NCBI GenBank assembly: GCA_034429275.1
Contig: DAOUFU010000047.1
Span: 1 to 42,098 of the forward strand
Reading direction: 5' to 3'
From: DAOUFU01 sp034429275
GTDB lineage: Bacteria; Chloroflexota; Anaerolineae; Aggregatilineales; Aggregatilineaceae
Length of the DNA stretch: 42,098 bases
Made by a program: the position numbers and the translations under genes. A model generated the notes under the pieces. The model made no database searches. It was not told the DNA's origin and was given only the letters and a program-made list of their open reading frames with translations. Each line of letters starts with the position of its first letter. Position 1 is the first letter of the stretch. Positions 41,861 through 42,098 of the stretch are shown here, piece by piece.

Positions 41861-41967
41861 CGGGGTGCAACCCGCCGCGCGCGGGTGCATCCAACACAAC
41901 GGCTGTATTGTGGCGCAATCGCTGCATAGAATTGAACAGACACCACTCAAGAGGAGCATAGGAACTC

Positions 41968-42098
41968 ATGGCGAAGCAGCTTGTTTTTGATCAAGACGCC
42001 CGCACCGGCCTGAAGGCGGGGATCGATACGCTGGCGAAGGCAGTCATGACCACGCTGGGACCCAAAGGCCGCAACGTGGCGATCGACAAGAAGTTCGG
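41968..42098 (+). CDS. groEL: Chaperonin GroEL (partial, N-terminus only)
   Basis: The first 43 codons are present: MAKQLVFDQDARTGLKAG, then TLAKAVMTTLGPKGRNVAID, the conserved start of the 60-kDa chaperonin and its ATP-binding loop. The protein folds other proteins in an ATP-driven double ring. GAGGAG lies 11 nt and AGGA 4 nt before the ATG. No groES precedes it in the 298-nt upstream gap, so this is a stand-alone copy or groES lies elsewhere. Confidence 0.96.
   Translation, partial: MAKQLVFDQDARTGLKAGIDTLAKAVMTTLGPKGRNVAIDKKF

Overview
This 42 kb window is GC-rich (about 60% by eye), densely packed bacterial chromosome. Most genes are on the minus strand in long runs with overlapping (ATGA/GTGA) or closely spaced starts. 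Very large GAF-rich histidine kinases, a DUF4388 (PATAN) protein beside a small Ras-like GTPase, lipid/glycan genes and a lone groEL behind a CIRCE-like repeat suggest a member of the Chloroflexota, perhaps near Anaerolineae. That placement is inferred from gene content and has not been tested by phylogeny. I see no phage, transposase, integrase or CRISPR array.

Layout. 1-4037: a zinc-uptake operon, transcribed leftward as zur-znuA-znuC-surE-znuB (znuB runs off the window). A consensus promoter lies ahead of zur, with a perfect 19-bp palindrome over the likely transcription start. 4057-7071: a four-gene operon of CPA2 antiporter, PII-like protein, family 2 glycosyltransferase and TlpA-like thioredoxin. 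7359-9014: an orphan membrane histidine kinase on the plus strand. 9030-12806: a canonical M24 peptidase, an exported M23 peptidase and an alpha/beta hydrolase carrying a long low-complexity insert. 12907-24818: a signalling block with a REC plus degenerate GGDEF protein, a 3508-residue histidine kinase with 16 GAF and 3 PAS domains, and a stand-alone CheY-like receiver.

25064-29545: a tight minus-strand operon of alpha/beta hydrolase, left-handed beta-helix protein, GT-C-like membrane protein and a homologue of cyanobacterial long-chain acyl-ACP reductase that keeps the catalytic Cys. 29839-31395: a DUF4388 protein and small GTPase behind a near-consensus promoter and a CRP-like palindrome. 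31783-34184: a DUF3048 lipoprotein, a small membrane protein and a NUDIX-like protein. 34442-34516: tRNA-Asn with its own promoter and terminator. 34593-41669: minus-strand genes for an M29 aminopeptidase, an APH-fold protein with two altered Mg-site residues, a TPR membrane protein, galK, galT and an M24-fold protein that has lost most of its metal ligands. 41968 to the end: the start of groEL behind a CIRCE-like element.

The strongest candidates for something new are the 16-GAF kinase with its two receiver partners, the acyl-ACP reductase operon, and the GTPase/DUF4388 pair. Starts were revised from the longest open frame wherever a Shine-Dalgarno sequence, an ATGA overlap or a promoter decided it.
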